A stretch of 64,000 nt of DNA from assembly GCF_019655055.1 (NCBI RefSeq), contig NZ_BPFA01000003.1:124001-188000 (forward strand). The letters run 5' to 3'. Every line of letters starts with the position of its first letter. Position 1 is the stretch's first letter. The DNA is from Shewanella sp. MBTL60-112-B2 (GTDB lineage Bacteria; Pseudomonadota; Gammaproteobacteria; Enterobacterales; Shewanellaceae). The translations under genes were made by a program, and so were the position numbers. The notes under the pieces were generated by a model, which searched no databases, had not been told where the DNA came from, and saw only the letters and a list, made by a program, of their open reading frames with translations. This document shows, in pieces, positions 27,163-35,992 of this stretch.

Positions 27163-28038
27163 TTACAACTTAAATACCCAGTCATCAATGGCGTTAAATT
27201 CATTAAATAACCACTGCCTTTGCTCACCGGAGGATAAAATGAGCTCTTTATTCATGATTGAATAAAGCTGTACATTTACATCTGAACAAATCGGTTCAAT
27301 GTTAAAGCGCCTTGTATCAACAGCACGGCTAAAGTTAAGCCCTCTGAGATTATCGTCTGACTCAATGATATCCAGATAGTCTGAATAACTATCTAAACAT
27401 ATCACAGCAGCGGCTAATTCTTGACTTGTTAAGTACTCTACAAACAAGTGAGGCTCTGTAGCAAGCCACTTCAACTTAGCGTACTTGTAGTTTGCGGCTC
27501 TAGTTGCAACTTCAGAGGGCTCCTGATGGCTTTTACAACGAAATAAGCAAAGGTTATCGCTAAGGATTTGAGTCGATTTTAATAAGAACTCATCGGCAGA
27601 CTTAAGATCAATAAATAGATCTAGATGGCCTAATCGTAGATCGGCATAGGCTCGAACTCTCGATTGAATATTGTGACTATATTCAATAACGAGTTGTTGC
27701 TTAAAGTACGACTCAAACCTGCCCGGAATGTGACTAAAAGTTTTATAAGATAAGAAAGGTGGAGCCACAATTCTAAAGCTACTATTTGAGCTAACCTCTC
27801 TAGAAATTAGGTTCAATTCAGCAACAGGATTAATGACACGCTGGTATAGATCAACTGCGTTTTTAGCCACATGAAACTTAGCACCATCTTTTTGAAATAG
27901 CTGATAGCCCAAAGCAAGCTCTAAAGACGAAATAGCACGTGAAACAGTAGCAATTGACACTCCTAACTCTTTAGCGGCATATTTTATCGAGCCTGTTCTA
28001 AATACAGACTCAAAATAAATTAATTCATTAAGATTCAA
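27163..28038 (-). CDS. LysR-family transcriptional regulator
   Basis: 291 residues with an N-terminal helix-turn-helix ('LNELIYFESVFRTGSIKYAA', 'VSIATVSRAISSLELALGYQ') and a poorly conserved effector domain ('FRIVAPPFLSYKTF' at the start). By eye the gene is AT-richer than its neighbours. It is upstream of, and in the same direction as, the giant lipoprotein gene, and divergent from the tetraheme cytochrome gene 649 bp away. Either could be its target (inference). The effector is unknown. Confidence 0.88.
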   Translation of the reverse strand: MNLNELIYFESVFRTGSIKYAAKELGVSIATVSRAISSLELALGYQLFQKDGAKFHVAKNAVDLYQRVINPVAELNLISREVSSNSSFRIVAPPFLSYKTFSHIPGRFESYFKQQLVIEYSHNIQSRVRAYADLRLGHLDLFIDLKSADEFLLKSTQILSDNLCLFRCKSHQEPSEVATRAANYKYAKLKWLATEPHLFVEYLTSQELAAAVICLDSYSDYLDIIESDDNLRGLNFSRAVDTRRFNIEPICSDVNVQLYSIMNKELILSSGEQRQWLFNEFNAIDDWVFKL

Positions 28039-28333
28039 ATTTCACTCATTAAAGCAATAACATTATGATTAATGTGTTAATTATATATTTACAACCTAAG
28101 GAACGACAATCAACAATGTAAGGGTTTGCCTACAAAATCAAACTAACAGAAATGAATCTCTGCACTTTAATTCGAATATTTAATCCATATTAAGCGCCTT
28201 AGCAAGAAAGGCTTACCAATAACAACTTTACAACATAAATAAGTGATTAAGCTTTTATCCACTGCTGTTTTAATTAGCGTAAAAATACGGCTTTTAAATA
28301 CCATCAGCGGAAGAAAGCATTTCAACCATAATC

Positions 28334-28388
28334 AAGCTGCTCGATGGCAGGTTTCCTTGTTGAATATTGCATTTTAGAGCGAACTTAA
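28334..28388 (-). pseudogene. Decayed copy of the tRNA-Leu 3' end and its terminator
   Basis: Aligned without gaps to 31654-31708 (offset 3320), 41 of 55 bases agree by hand count. The terminator part, 28334-28360, matches 24 of 27, including AGCTGCTCGATGGCAGGTTT-type sequence. The part matching the tRNA T-arm, 28361-28388, matches 17 of 28. It lies in the 28039-28686 gap, in direct orientation with the intact copy. The remainder of that gap is AT-rich with no recognised gene. Confidence 0.6.
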
Positions 28389-28686
28389 GTTGTAACAGCT
28401 TTTTTAAACACTTAAGTAGGGTTACCCACCGCCAGTACCTACAGGAAGCTGCTTTTGTCAGAAGAGTAAGCGACTTATTATCTAACTTACTCCTCCCTTT
28501 TTTATAAGCATAAAATTTATTATTAAAGCCTAAATAATATCATGGCGGAATAACATAAGTGCTTCATTTGTGGCCTAGAACAAAATACAGATCACAGCGG
28601 TATTATCTACTGTTAAATATCCCAGCGTTTACCACCTCAATCACCCTTAGACTGCAAACCCCATTAATGGGATATAATAAGGAATA

Positions 28687-30510
28687 ATGATGAAACGTTC
28701 ACTTTACTGGCTTAGTGCTACGGCGCTTGCGTACACTCTTAGTGGTTGTGGCAGCGATAATAATGATGGCCCAACAACGCCCCCACCTATTGATCCACCA
28801 TCCCAACAACTTCCTGCAAATGTTTTCGGCGCACCAGCAGAAGAAGAGAAGAAAGTTTACTCAAACATTCGATTCGCAATCGCTGAGCGTGCTTGGACTG
28901 CTGAAGAAAAAGCAAGTAGAGCTGCTACTAAAGGTGCTTACGACACGACTTATGGCTCGCTATTTGAAGATGATTTCAAATGGATTATCGAACCAATGGA
29001 CATCAACATGAAGGATGTAAAGCTAAAAGCTCTGCGTGATGATGTTTTTGTTGAAGGTAGGGGGTCTTTCGTTGACTTGCTGCTTTACGCTGGTGAGAAA
29101 TATGGTTTTGATGTTGAAACCGAATGGGATGCTAAGCTAGAAACTCACTGGGTTAGATCTATCACTAAAGATGGCGTTAAGTATGATGGTCTACCTGAAA
29201 TGCTACAGCCAGAAAAGTATAAGAACGATGACGCTGGTTTCAAAATGCTTATCGGTGTTGATATCTGGGAAATCAGGCCAGAGACAGATGAAGACGGTGA
29301 TGTGACAGGTGATGCGGTAGATTTCATCTATAAAGAAGAAGAGATTTATCATCGTGCCGACCTCTTCCCTGTTAAGAATGATATGAGCGTTCTTTTCATT
29401 CAGGCGCAACCCGCTGAAATGGAAATCCGTGAAATCAAGTACCAAACAGAAATGGAGCGATTCGACAAGAACGGTGGCAAGACAATTATTCCTGAAATCG
29501 TAATTGACTTTAAGCCAGGCCAAATTATTGATGGTATCTTTAATAAAGGGGTTAGAGCCGAGTTCCACAACATCGAAGTTAAGCCGAATAACCTTAGACC
29601 TGACCTGTACAAAGAGGGCGTAATCACAGAGCTTGACGCTTGGTTATCATTGCAAGATGCTTGGAAAGATAAAGGCTTGAATATCCAGTGGAGCTACTGG
29701 CCTAAGCTTTCAACTAATGCAAACGTTCAAGGTTATGTAGCAACTGCCATTGAGTTTAATGGTGTAGACTCAAATGGCACCATTATTAATCAACGTTATA
29801 CCAATAATGGCGCCTGTGGATTTGTTCATCATACTGGTGAGCGTAAGCACTACAACAACACCAACAAATCTCATAACTTGTATAACTACGTAATGTGTTC
29901 TAATCGCGTAGATATGGAGTTTGAAGGTCAATGTTATTTCAGAGCTAAAGGTTATGGCTTTGGTGAAGAGCATGAAGATGTAGTTGATGGTTCTAACTTT
30001 GCTTACATGCAAGGTTATACTCCGTTCGGCGGCAATGACCCACATCTAACGGGTGATGCGATGGTGATGTATAACGTAGAATACATCAACTATCTTGGTG
30101 CAGCTTTCGGTAGCGCTAGCTACGGTACACCAGCTAAATCTGGTTGTGATGTTGATGCAAAAGATATGATTGACTTATCAAATGTTATCGATATCAGTAA
30201 AGCTAAAGAGCCATTAACTGATAGCCACTTTGGTTGGCAACAACCAGATTGTACAAGCTGTCATAACGTTGAATCTGGCAACGGTCATATTCTAGAAGAT
30301 ATGACTCCTTGGGGTTGTGCTGAGTGTCATGGCAACAACGGTGCACCTGATAGTCACGGGGAAGTGATGACTTGTGGATTCTGTCATGCTAAGACAATGA
30401 AGCTTCATGGTGACGCTTATAGTAATCGCAAGGATTACACAGGTCAGTACACAAACTTTAAAGAACCTGAGTCATGCTTAACCTGCCATGTTGACCCAGC
30501 TTTAAAATAG
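28687..30510 (+). CDS. Large lipoprotein with four C-terminal c-type heme motifs
   Basis: 607 residues. A lipoprotein signal ends at Cys21 ('TLSGCGSD'), followed by a Pro-rich linker ('PTTPPPIDPPSQQLP'). Residues about 50-500 have no motif that I recognise and contain four non-heme Cys. Four CxxCH motifs follow close to the C-terminus: CTSCH (522), CAECH (544), CGFCH (563) and CLTCH (597), with extra His residues for the second axial ligand ('DSHFGW', 'NGHILED', 'DSHGE', 'KLHGD'). It should be an exported tetraheme cytochrome, possibly on the outer membrane. It differs from MtrC/OmcA, which carry ten hemes. A good AAGGA site precedes ATG 28687. Function in extracellular or periplasmic electron transfer is inference. 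Confidence 0.82.
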   Translation: MMKRSLYWLSATALAYTLSGCGSDNNDGPTTPPPIDPPSQQLPANVFGAPAEEEKKVYSNIRFAIAERAWTAEEKASRAATKGAYDTTYGSLFEDDFKWIIEPMDINMKDVKLKALRDDVFVEGRGSFVDLLLYAGEKYGFDVETEWDAKLETHWVRSITKDGVKYDGLPEMLQPEKYKNDDAGFKMLIGVDIWEIRPETDEDGDVTGDAVDFIYKEEEIYHRADLFPVKNDMSVLFIQAQPAEMEIREIKYQTEMERFDKNGGKTIIPEIVIDFKPGQIIDGIFNKGVRAEFHNIEVKPNNLRPDLYKEGVITELDAWLSLQDAWKDKGLNIQWSYWPKLSTNANVQGYVATAIEFNGVDSNGTIINQRYTNNGACGFVHHTGERKHYNNTNKSHNLYNYVMCSNRVDMEFEGQCYFRAKGYGFGEEHEDVVDGSNFAYMQGYTPFGGNDPHLTGDAMVMYNVEYINYLGAAFGSASYGTPAKSGCDVDAKDMIDLSNVIDISKAKEPLTDSHFGWQQPDCTSCHNVESGNGHILEDMTPWGCAECHGNNGAPDSHGEVMTCGFCHAKTMKLHGDAYSNRKDYTGQYTNFKEPESCLTCHVDPALK

Positions 30511-30528
30511 TATTTAGTTATTTCTTAG

Positions 30529-30550
30529 AGGGGGGAACTCCCCCCTATTT
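30529..30550 (+). terminator. GC-rich hairpin after the cytochrome gene
   Basis: AGGGGGG-AACT-CCCCCCT followed by ATTTAGG. The U-tract is poor and the LuxR start lies 9 bp further, so partial termination is possible. Confidence 0.6.
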
Positions 30551-30558
30551 AGGTTTGT

Positions 30559-31296
30559 ATGACAATCATGATCCCAACAGAGCTTAGCCAAGAACTCTTA
30601 CATAAAATAGCGCCACTACAATTAACGCATTTTTATTTTTCTTTAGTCCCAACTAATGCGCTGCGTGAAAAATTATTAATTAAAAAGTTAGGCAACATTA
30701 AGAATATGCGTACGCTTGCAGTCAGCAGTGATGCAGTACTTCGTTTTAGGGAGCTTTATCATGAACGATTCAGCGCGTATGATCGTACTTTTATCAACCA
30801 GAAGCCGTGTTGTGAAAGTGACCCCTTGGTTTGGCCGTTAAGCCACATAAACTTACGCTGTCAGCAAGCCGTAAAACAACAGTTGCAACGCCTAAATGCA
30901 CAATCTAGCTTTAGTTACACTATTGATTTACACAATAATTATTCTGGATTTTTTAAAGGGTTTTCCAAGTCTAGTGAAATAGCATTGACCGATACGCTTC
31001 AACATGACTCCGATTGGATCAAACCAATCTTAAAACAGTTTTGTCGAGAGCTGACTCAAGAGCATATGAACACACTGAATCCAATTACGAATTATGCCGT
31101 GTTATCTAAGCCTTGTATTGAAATTTTAAAATTAACAGCCGACGGTGCAAGTAGTCGTGAAATTGCTAAACAACTTCACATTACAGAAAGAGGGGTTAAT
31201 TATCATATTGATAGAGCTCGCGATCTACTGGGCGCCCGTAATCGAATTCATTTAATCAGCCTAGCCCATCGTCATGGTATATTTACTACGTTGTAA
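30559..31296 (+). CDS. LuxR-type transcriptional regulator (solo)
   Basis: 245 residues. The C-terminal LuxR/GerE helix-turn-helix is clear ('ILKLTADGASSREIAKQLHI' then 'TERGVNYHIDRARDLLGARN'). The N-terminal 160 residues resemble an autoinducer-binding domain in length and in a short 'YDRTF...SDPLVWPLSH' segment that matches the conserved Asp-Pro region. No luxI gene is in the window. ATG 30559 has AGG five bases upstream; ATG 30568 is an alternative. It is 48 bp after the cytochrome gene and could be co-transcribed by read-through. The ligand and targets are unknown. Confidence 0.85.
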   Translation: MTIMIPTELSQELLHKIAPLQLTHFYFSLVPTNALREKLLIKKLGNIKNMRTLAVSSDAVLRFRELYHERFSAYDRTFINQKPCCESDPLVWPLSHINLRCQQAVKQQLQRLNAQSSFSYTIDLHNNYSGFFKGFSKSSEIALTDTLQHDSDWIKPILKQFCRELTQEHMNTLNPITNYAVLSKPCIEILKLTADGASSREIAKQLHITERGVNYHIDRARDLLGARNRIHLISLAHRHGIFTTL

Positions 31297-31649
31297 TTGA
31301 GACCTTTTATAAGGGTTCCCATTGCCAAGACGTGTTCAGTACACTTAGATTAATTCAAACCTATGAGTATAATTGTAGGTTGGTATCCATTCCTCGCCCG
31401 CCCCTACACACAACCAATCCCTCTAGCGCCTAAAACGATAGCACTGAACCAAGAAATCGCCTGACTATCATTGATAAGCGCATAATGAATCAGATGACAC
31501 TTTGGCTAAACGTACAAGAAGACTTTAATACCAATCAGTATAAAAAAGATGATGAAAGGTTGCTGTGCTGTAGGCTTATCACGGCAAGTGATGCTAAGCC
31601 TTAGAGAAAGCCTAGCATAGCCAAACTTTAGACATAAAAAAAAGGCATA

Positions 31650-31673
31650 AAAAAACCTGCTCGATGGCAGGTT
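31650..31673 (-). terminator. Intrinsic terminator of the tRNA-Leu gene
   Basis: On the minus strand AACCTGC-CATCGA-GCAGGTT is followed by seven T, just after the tRNA 3' CCA. The rest of the 31297-31686 gap holds nothing I recognise. Confidence 0.88.
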
Positions 31674-31686
31674 GCTTTGTTGATAA

Positions 31687-31771
31687 TGGTACCTGAGGAC
31701 GGACTTGAACCGTCACTTCTTTCGAAATCGGATTTTGAATCCGACGTGTCTACCAATTCCACCACTCAGGC
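31687..31771 (-). tRNA. tRNA-Leu, anticodon CAA
   Basis: 85 bases including an encoded CCA (31689-31687). The acceptor stem GCCTGAG/CTCAGGT has a G-U first pair. The anticodon stem TCGGA/TCCGA encloses the loop TTCAAAA, giving anticodon CAA (decodes UUG). A long variable arm and the T-loop GGTTCAAGTCC fit a class II tRNA. Confidence 0.95.
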
Positions 31772-31822
31772 ATTATCAATAACACTCACTGTAAATCTGC
31801 TCGACCTCAGTAAGTGAACGGA

Positions 31823-31850
31823 ATTATACCTACCAGCAGATGAATGGCAA
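31823..31850 (-). promoter_or_regulatory. Sigma-70 promoter of tRNA-Leu
   Basis: On the minus strand TTGCCA, 16 bases, TATAAT; the -10 box lies about 50 bases upstream of the mature tRNA 5' end. It occupies the 31772-32113 gap, which otherwise shows no gene. Confidence 0.75.
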
Positions 31851-32113
31851 GTACTTTGAGGCAAGCTTTGTATCAAGTGGCCATTTTTCAAGCTTAAGCA
31901 CGTCTACCCGTTCACTATCCGTGCAAAATTACTATTTTGACTAGCACTGCGATTAATACTCAAAATTAGCAAAACATGATCTACAGCATGTTTATTAACA
32001 ATAAACCCTCATTTCATTAATAACAGACACTGTTTTTGACTGAGATCAAAAAGTGTACTTACACCTCGGCGTATCGTTATCGGGAACTAAGAAAAAGAAA
32101 GAGGATTTCGCAA

Positions 32114-32248
32114 ATGGCATTCTGGTTAGATTTGATGTTTGGCAACCCAATAGGCTTGCTTTCAATGATAGTTATCTTTAGCACTATAGGCATCATTTCC
32201 TATCTGATGTGGATGTTCTATACCAAGTCTGCGGATCCCGAGAATTAG
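32114..32248 (+). CDS. DUF3149 small membrane protein
   Basis: 44 residues, starting 'MAFWLDLMFGNPIGLLSM' with a single membrane helix ('IVIFSTIGIISYLMWMFY') and a short charged tail. This matches the DUF3149 family of very small inner-membrane proteins of gammaproteobacteria. GAGG lies 10 bases before ATG 32114. The frame is open further upstream (to 32036), but that extension is basic and not part of the family. Function unknown. Confidence 0.8.
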   Translation: MAFWLDLMFGNPIGLLSMIVIFSTIGIISYLMWMFYTKSADPEN

Positions 32249-32270
32249 TTTTCAATGTTCTTTCTAATGC

Positions 32271-32297
32271 AGGGGGCTATTCGCCCCCCTTTTTTTG
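32271..32297 (+). terminator. Intrinsic terminator after the DUF3149 gene
   Basis: AGGGGGC-TATTC-GCCCCCC followed by eight T. Confidence 0.9.
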
Positions 32298-32344
32298 CCC
32301 AAACAAACAGCCACTATCAAAGTTGATGAATGCTAAATAACTCT

Positions 32345-32962
32345 CTAGGCAGCGTGTTTTCTCGGTGCGACCAGGTTATTGACGAAGTGTGGGCGCGCCT
32401 TAATCAGGTTTTTCATCTCTTCAGCGCTCGGCTCACCAACAGGAAAACGGAGTACCTGACGGTTTAAGTGAACTCTTGCACGCATTGAAATCTTAAAATC
32501 AGCGGTAGAGCCCTGAATCGCATAATGCTGCTGGTTACCCAAATACTCTAAGATTCCAGCCTTAGACAAACTTTTAACTGCAGGCTCTTGTTCTGGTAAG
32601 GTCAGAATAGTTTCCCCTTGCAGAAAAAACTCCCTTAGCAAAGCACGCTCCATTGGATCGAGTAGCTTAACCTTCTCTTCTATCACCTCAACCGAACGCT
32701 TATCACTAAAGTAGCTAATCGCTTCATCGAGAAAGTAATTAAGCAGTAGCGTCAATAAATAAGCGGCACCAATGATTAAGCCTAACCCAATAAAATGAGT
32801 ATGGTTTTGTAATAGCTCATCAAGGCTTAACTGCACCAACAGTGTTTGCGGTGCGAGCAATAGCGCTGCACAGGCTAATGTTAGCCATAGCATACTGGTA
32901 AAAACCAACTTTTTAGCTGAGATCATTTTAAAAGAAGATGTATTAAAAGCCACTTTTTGCAT
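32345..32962 (-). CDS. Superinfection-exclusion B (SieB)-like membrane protein
   Basis: 205 residues from ATG 32962; an upstream TTG start (32998) is possible but less likely. Two membrane helices ('FTSMLWLTLACAALLLA' and 'FIGLGLIIGAAYLLTLLL') are followed by a cytoplasmic domain. The segment 'LLDPMERALLREFFLQGETI' and the 'KAGILEYLG' part fit the SieB family, named for lambda/P22/rac prophage proteins that abort superinfecting phage growth. Chromosomal homologues are widespread and not shown to be defensive, so the name is a family label only. Confidence 0.65.
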   Translation of the reverse strand: MQKVAFNTSSFKMISAKKLVFTSMLWLTLACAALLLAPQTLLVQLSLDELLQNHTHFIGLGLIIGAAYLLTLLLNYFLDEAISYFSDKRSVEVIEEKVKLLDPMERALLREFFLQGETILTLPEQEPAVKSLSKAGILEYLGNQQHYAIQGSTADFKISMRARVHLNRQVLRFPVGEPSAEEMKNLIKARPHFVNNLVAPRKHAA

Positions 32963-33060
32963 AGCCGTATCCAGTGTCAGAATTCTGTTCCTAAGCAAAT
33001 AAAAGCAATAATAATGCCAGTATTTCCACTGAAGCTAACTAATTCTGAATCAACGGGCAC

Positions 33061-33084
33061 AAAAAAGGCGCTGAATTAGCGCCT
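33061..33084 (-). terminator. Intrinsic terminator after tcdA
   Basis: AGGCGCT-GAATT-AGCGCCT; on the minus strand it is followed by a run of six T. Confidence 0.85.
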
Positions 33085-33142
33085 CTCGAGTTACAGAGTC
33101 TTAAGTACTATTATACTTAGCTCCATTTATGTCTGTAGAAAT

Positions 33143-33970
33143 CTATTGTGCCTTAGCGGCAAGCTTGGTTAATACACGACTAGTGGCAACAAATCCGAAG
33201 GTACCTGTTACCACAGTCACGGCACCAAACCCTGACGCACAATCCATTCTCATACTGCCTTCTGCTGTAGCCTTTGTATTACATACCGTACCGTCAGCTT
33301 GCGGGTATACCAACTGTTCGGTTGAAAATACCGCTTCGATGGCAAAACGACGGGCTACATTTTTAGAGAAGTTATACTCACGCCTAAGCATGTTGCGTAC
33401 TTTAGCCAATAGCGGATCTTGATAGGTCTTAGCTAAATCAGCAACCTGTACCTGAGTAGGATCCATCTGCCCTCCCGCTCCACCTACAGTTACAATAGGT
33501 AACTTTTGACGTTTACACCAAGCAATCAGGGCTGTCTTGGCTTTAACCGAGTCGATGCAATCCACCACGTAATCAAGATTGCCGCCCTGCTTATTACCTT
33601 GAAAATATTCAGACAAATTTTCTGGTGTAATAAAGTCTTCCACTTCATTCACAATACACTCAGGGTTAATCTGTTTTAAGCGCTGAGCCATCACTTCAAC
33701 TTTAGACTCACCTATGGTGTCTTTTAATGCGTGAGATTGTCTGTTGGTGTTAGTCACACAGATATCGTCTAAATCGATAAGGGTGATCTGGCCAATACCG
33801 CTTCTAGCCAAAGACTCTGCCACCCATGTGCCGACACCACCGATCCCAACTACGACTACATGAGCCTGAGCAAAAAAGCTCAAGGCTTGTTGCCCATATA
33901 AACGGCCAATCCCAGCAAAGCGATTCAAGTAAGCGTCTGACAAAGTGTGATTATTCAAAATGATACTCAA
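33143..33970 (-). CDS. tcdA: tRNA threonylcarbamoyladenosine dehydratase TcdA (CsdL)
   Basis: 275 residues of the ThiF/E1-like family. The ATP-binding motif is 'VVVVGIGGVGTWVAESLARS', the acidic loop 'ITLIDLDDICVTNTNRQ' and the characteristic 'VVDCIDSVKAKTALI'. 'VTVGGAGGQMDPTQVQVADL' is typical of TcdA. It dehydrates t6A37 to cyclic ct6A in ANN-decoding tRNAs, using ATP and sulfur-carrier partners such as CsdA/CsdE. No csd genes are adjacent. Length agrees with the family. Confidence 0.95.
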   Translation of the reverse strand: MSIILNNHTLSDAYLNRFAGIGRLYGQQALSFFAQAHVVVVGIGGVGTWVAESLARSGIGQITLIDLDDICVTNTNRQSHALKDTIGESKVEVMAQRLKQINPECIVNEVEDFITPENLSEYFQGNKQGGNLDYVVDCIDSVKAKTALIAWCKRQKLPIVTVGGAGGQMDPTQVQVADLAKTYQDPLLAKVRNMLRREYNFSKNVARRFAIEAVFSTEQLVYPQADGTVCNTKATAEGSMRMDCASGFGAVTVVTGTFGFVATSRVLTKLAAKAQ

Positions 33971-34182
33971 TGTAAAATGTAGAAAGTAAAGCTTAGTTAT
34001 TATTTTATCTCAAAAGCGAATAAAACCCTAAAAAAATAAACCCCAAGCAGATACATTTGTAACCAACAAATGAAAACCTATATCACTAGACACCTGAAAT
34101 ATTACCGGCGTTACAAGTATGTATAAACTACTGTATTTCAAAGGTAAAAATAGCTAGCAGCTATCACACAAGATCCAAAAAC

Positions 34183-34198
34183 CGTGACCTTTGTCACA
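34183..34198. promoter_or_regulatory. CRP-like binding site upstream of the first porin
   Basis: CGTGACCTTTGTCACA matches TGTGA-N6-TCACA with one difference in the first base. It lies about 135 bp before the porin start. The remainder of the 33971-34332 gap is AT-rich and holds AGCCCGTAAAGTAGGGCT, a small hairpin in the leader. Confidence 0.6.
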
Positions 34199-34332
34199 CC
34201 CGTAAATTTCATTTTCGTGCAAAAATCTCATCCGACAAATAACAGCTTCACTCTTGTTAGCCCGTAAAGTAGGGCTGACGATTATTGATAGCCTGCAACT
34301 ATAAAATAGCGATTCGCTACAGGAAGATGAAA

Positions 34333-35397
34333 ATGAAAAAAACTGTTCTGTCTGCCACTATTATTTCAGCACTAGCCGCCACTTCTTTTACAGCACTAGC
34401 TGATGGGCCTAATTTTTATGGCCGTGCTGATCTTGCCATCACTAACTCTGATATGGGTATCGCAACTCAAAACCAAAAGTCAGGAACTATCATTGAGAAC
34501 AACTTCTCATGGTTAGGTGTTAAAGGCACTGAAGCAATCAATAACGACCTTGAAGTTGTGTATCAAATGGAGTTTGGCGTCAGTAACTTCGACAATTCAG
34601 GCGACACTTTCTCTGCTCGTAACACCTTCCTAGGTCTTAAGTCTGCTACGGCAGGTACTATATTAGTGGGTCGTAACGACACGGTATTTAAAGCTTCTGA
34701 AGGTGGTTTCGATATTTTCGGTAACACTAACTCAGACATCGACCTATTGGTAGCTGGCCAGTCTCGTAGCGCTGATGGTTTCAGTTACTACTCACCAAAA
34801 ATTGCCGATCTAGTGACATTAAACGCCACTTATTTAATGGATGACAACTATGATCAAGTCAATGCTCAAGGTGAAGAAGTATACACTGACAATATGTACG
34901 CACTAAGTGCAACAGTTGGTGACAAAGGCTTAAAAGCTCAGAATTACTATGTTTCTGCGGCCTACAACGATGGCATCGACAACGTAAAAGCCTACCGCGG
35001 TGTGGCTCAAGTTAAGTTTGGCCAAGTAATCTTAGGTGGTTTGTACCAAAACAGTGAGCACGTTGACAGTAAGTTTGACAACTTAGAAGGTGATACTTAC
35101 TTTGTTAACGCAGCTTATGTAATGGGTAACCTTAAGCTTAAGGCTATGTACGGTAGCGACGATTCTGGCTTAGGTAAGTATGTTAGCCGTTATGTAGGTG
35201 GCACTGATGGCGCAACACTAGAAACTGTTAGCGATGTCGACCTACAGCAGTTCAGCCTTGGTGCAGACTACCGCCTAAGCAAAAACACTTTAGTATACGG
35301 TCACTACACTAAGTACGATGGCGATATGAAACTAAGCGGTTTTAGCCATGACCTAAGTGACGATATCTTCACTGTTGGTATGCGTTTCGACTTCTAA
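34333..35397 (+). CDS. General outer-membrane porin (first of a tandem pair)
   Basis: 354 residues. The ATG at 34333 has AGGA at eight bases; ATG 34327 and an upstream frame extension are less well placed. A signal peptide ('KKTVLSATIISALAATSFTALA') precedes the mature start 'DGPNFYGRADLAITNSD'. Sixteen-strand porin features follow: 'GRNDTVFKASEGGFDIFGN' in the constriction-loop region, 'SADGFSYYSPKIADLVTLNA', and a C-terminal 'FTVGMRFDF'. It forms a trimeric diffusion channel in the outer membrane. It is paralogous to the next gene. A terminator follows. Confidence 0.93.
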   Translation: MKKTVLSATIISALAATSFTALADGPNFYGRADLAITNSDMGIATQNQKSGTIIENNFSWLGVKGTEAINNDLEVVYQMEFGVSNFDNSGDTFSARNTFLGLKSATAGTILVGRNDTVFKASEGGFDIFGNTNSDIDLLVAGQSRSADGFSYYSPKIADLVTLNATYLMDDNYDQVNAQGEEVYTDNMYALSATVGDKGLKAQNYYVSAAYNDGIDNVKAYRGVAQVKFGQVILGGLYQNSEHVDSKFDNLEGDTYFVNAAYVMGNLKLKAMYGSDDSGLGKYVSRYVGGTDGATLETVSDVDLQQFSLGADYRLSKNTLVYGHYTKYDGDMKLSGFSHDLSDDIFTVGMRFDF

Positions 35398-35474
35398 TCG
35401 GACTGCTAAGTTCTGACTTCTCCAGCGATGCTTGTTTGATTAAAAGCAATATGGAGAAGCCAACACACTATCAT

Positions 35475-35500
35475 CAAAGGCAGCTTTCGCTGCCTTTGTT
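35475..35500 (+). terminator. Intrinsic terminator of the first porin
   Basis: CAAAGGCAGC-TTTC-GCTGCCTTTG followed by TTATTTC. Confidence 0.88.
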
Positions 35501-35992
35501 ATTTCTGCACCAATAACTTACTTCAATGCCCACCTGATTTAACACCATTATCATGCCTCATCACTTTGTCACTACCATGACAAACACAGGTATTTAGCGC
35601 TTTGATGCAATTTTGCATTGCAAAGCCTTTTTTGAGCAATTTTCATACAGAGCTCAGGCAATAGACAAACTCTAATATTACTCGTTTCTACCACTAATTT
35701 AGCTAAAGCGATTTAGTGGAAACAACTTTAAATACCTATTTATAGATACATTTAAATCGACATTCCGATAGAAGTTACCAAATAGATAACCAAAATCGCC
35801 TAATCGTCACAAAAAAATCTCAATTCCGTGCTTGACCCTTGAAAACATGATCTAGTCCACAATTTAAAATTCATAAAACTGTAATATCTGGCACCACAAT
35901 TGTTATGCGCTCGGATGCTTGTAACAAAAACAAAAGATTACGTAAGAAACCATAAGAAACGAATAGGAACTTAGGTTCTGGGAGCAAATGAA
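35501..35992. other. Long leader/promoter region of the second porin
   Basis: 492 bp of AT-rich sequence without a gene. It contains TGCAATTTTGCATTGCAAA near 35610 and several direct A/T tracts. Such long upstream regions are usual for strongly regulated porins, but no specific operator could be assigned. Confidence 0.4.
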
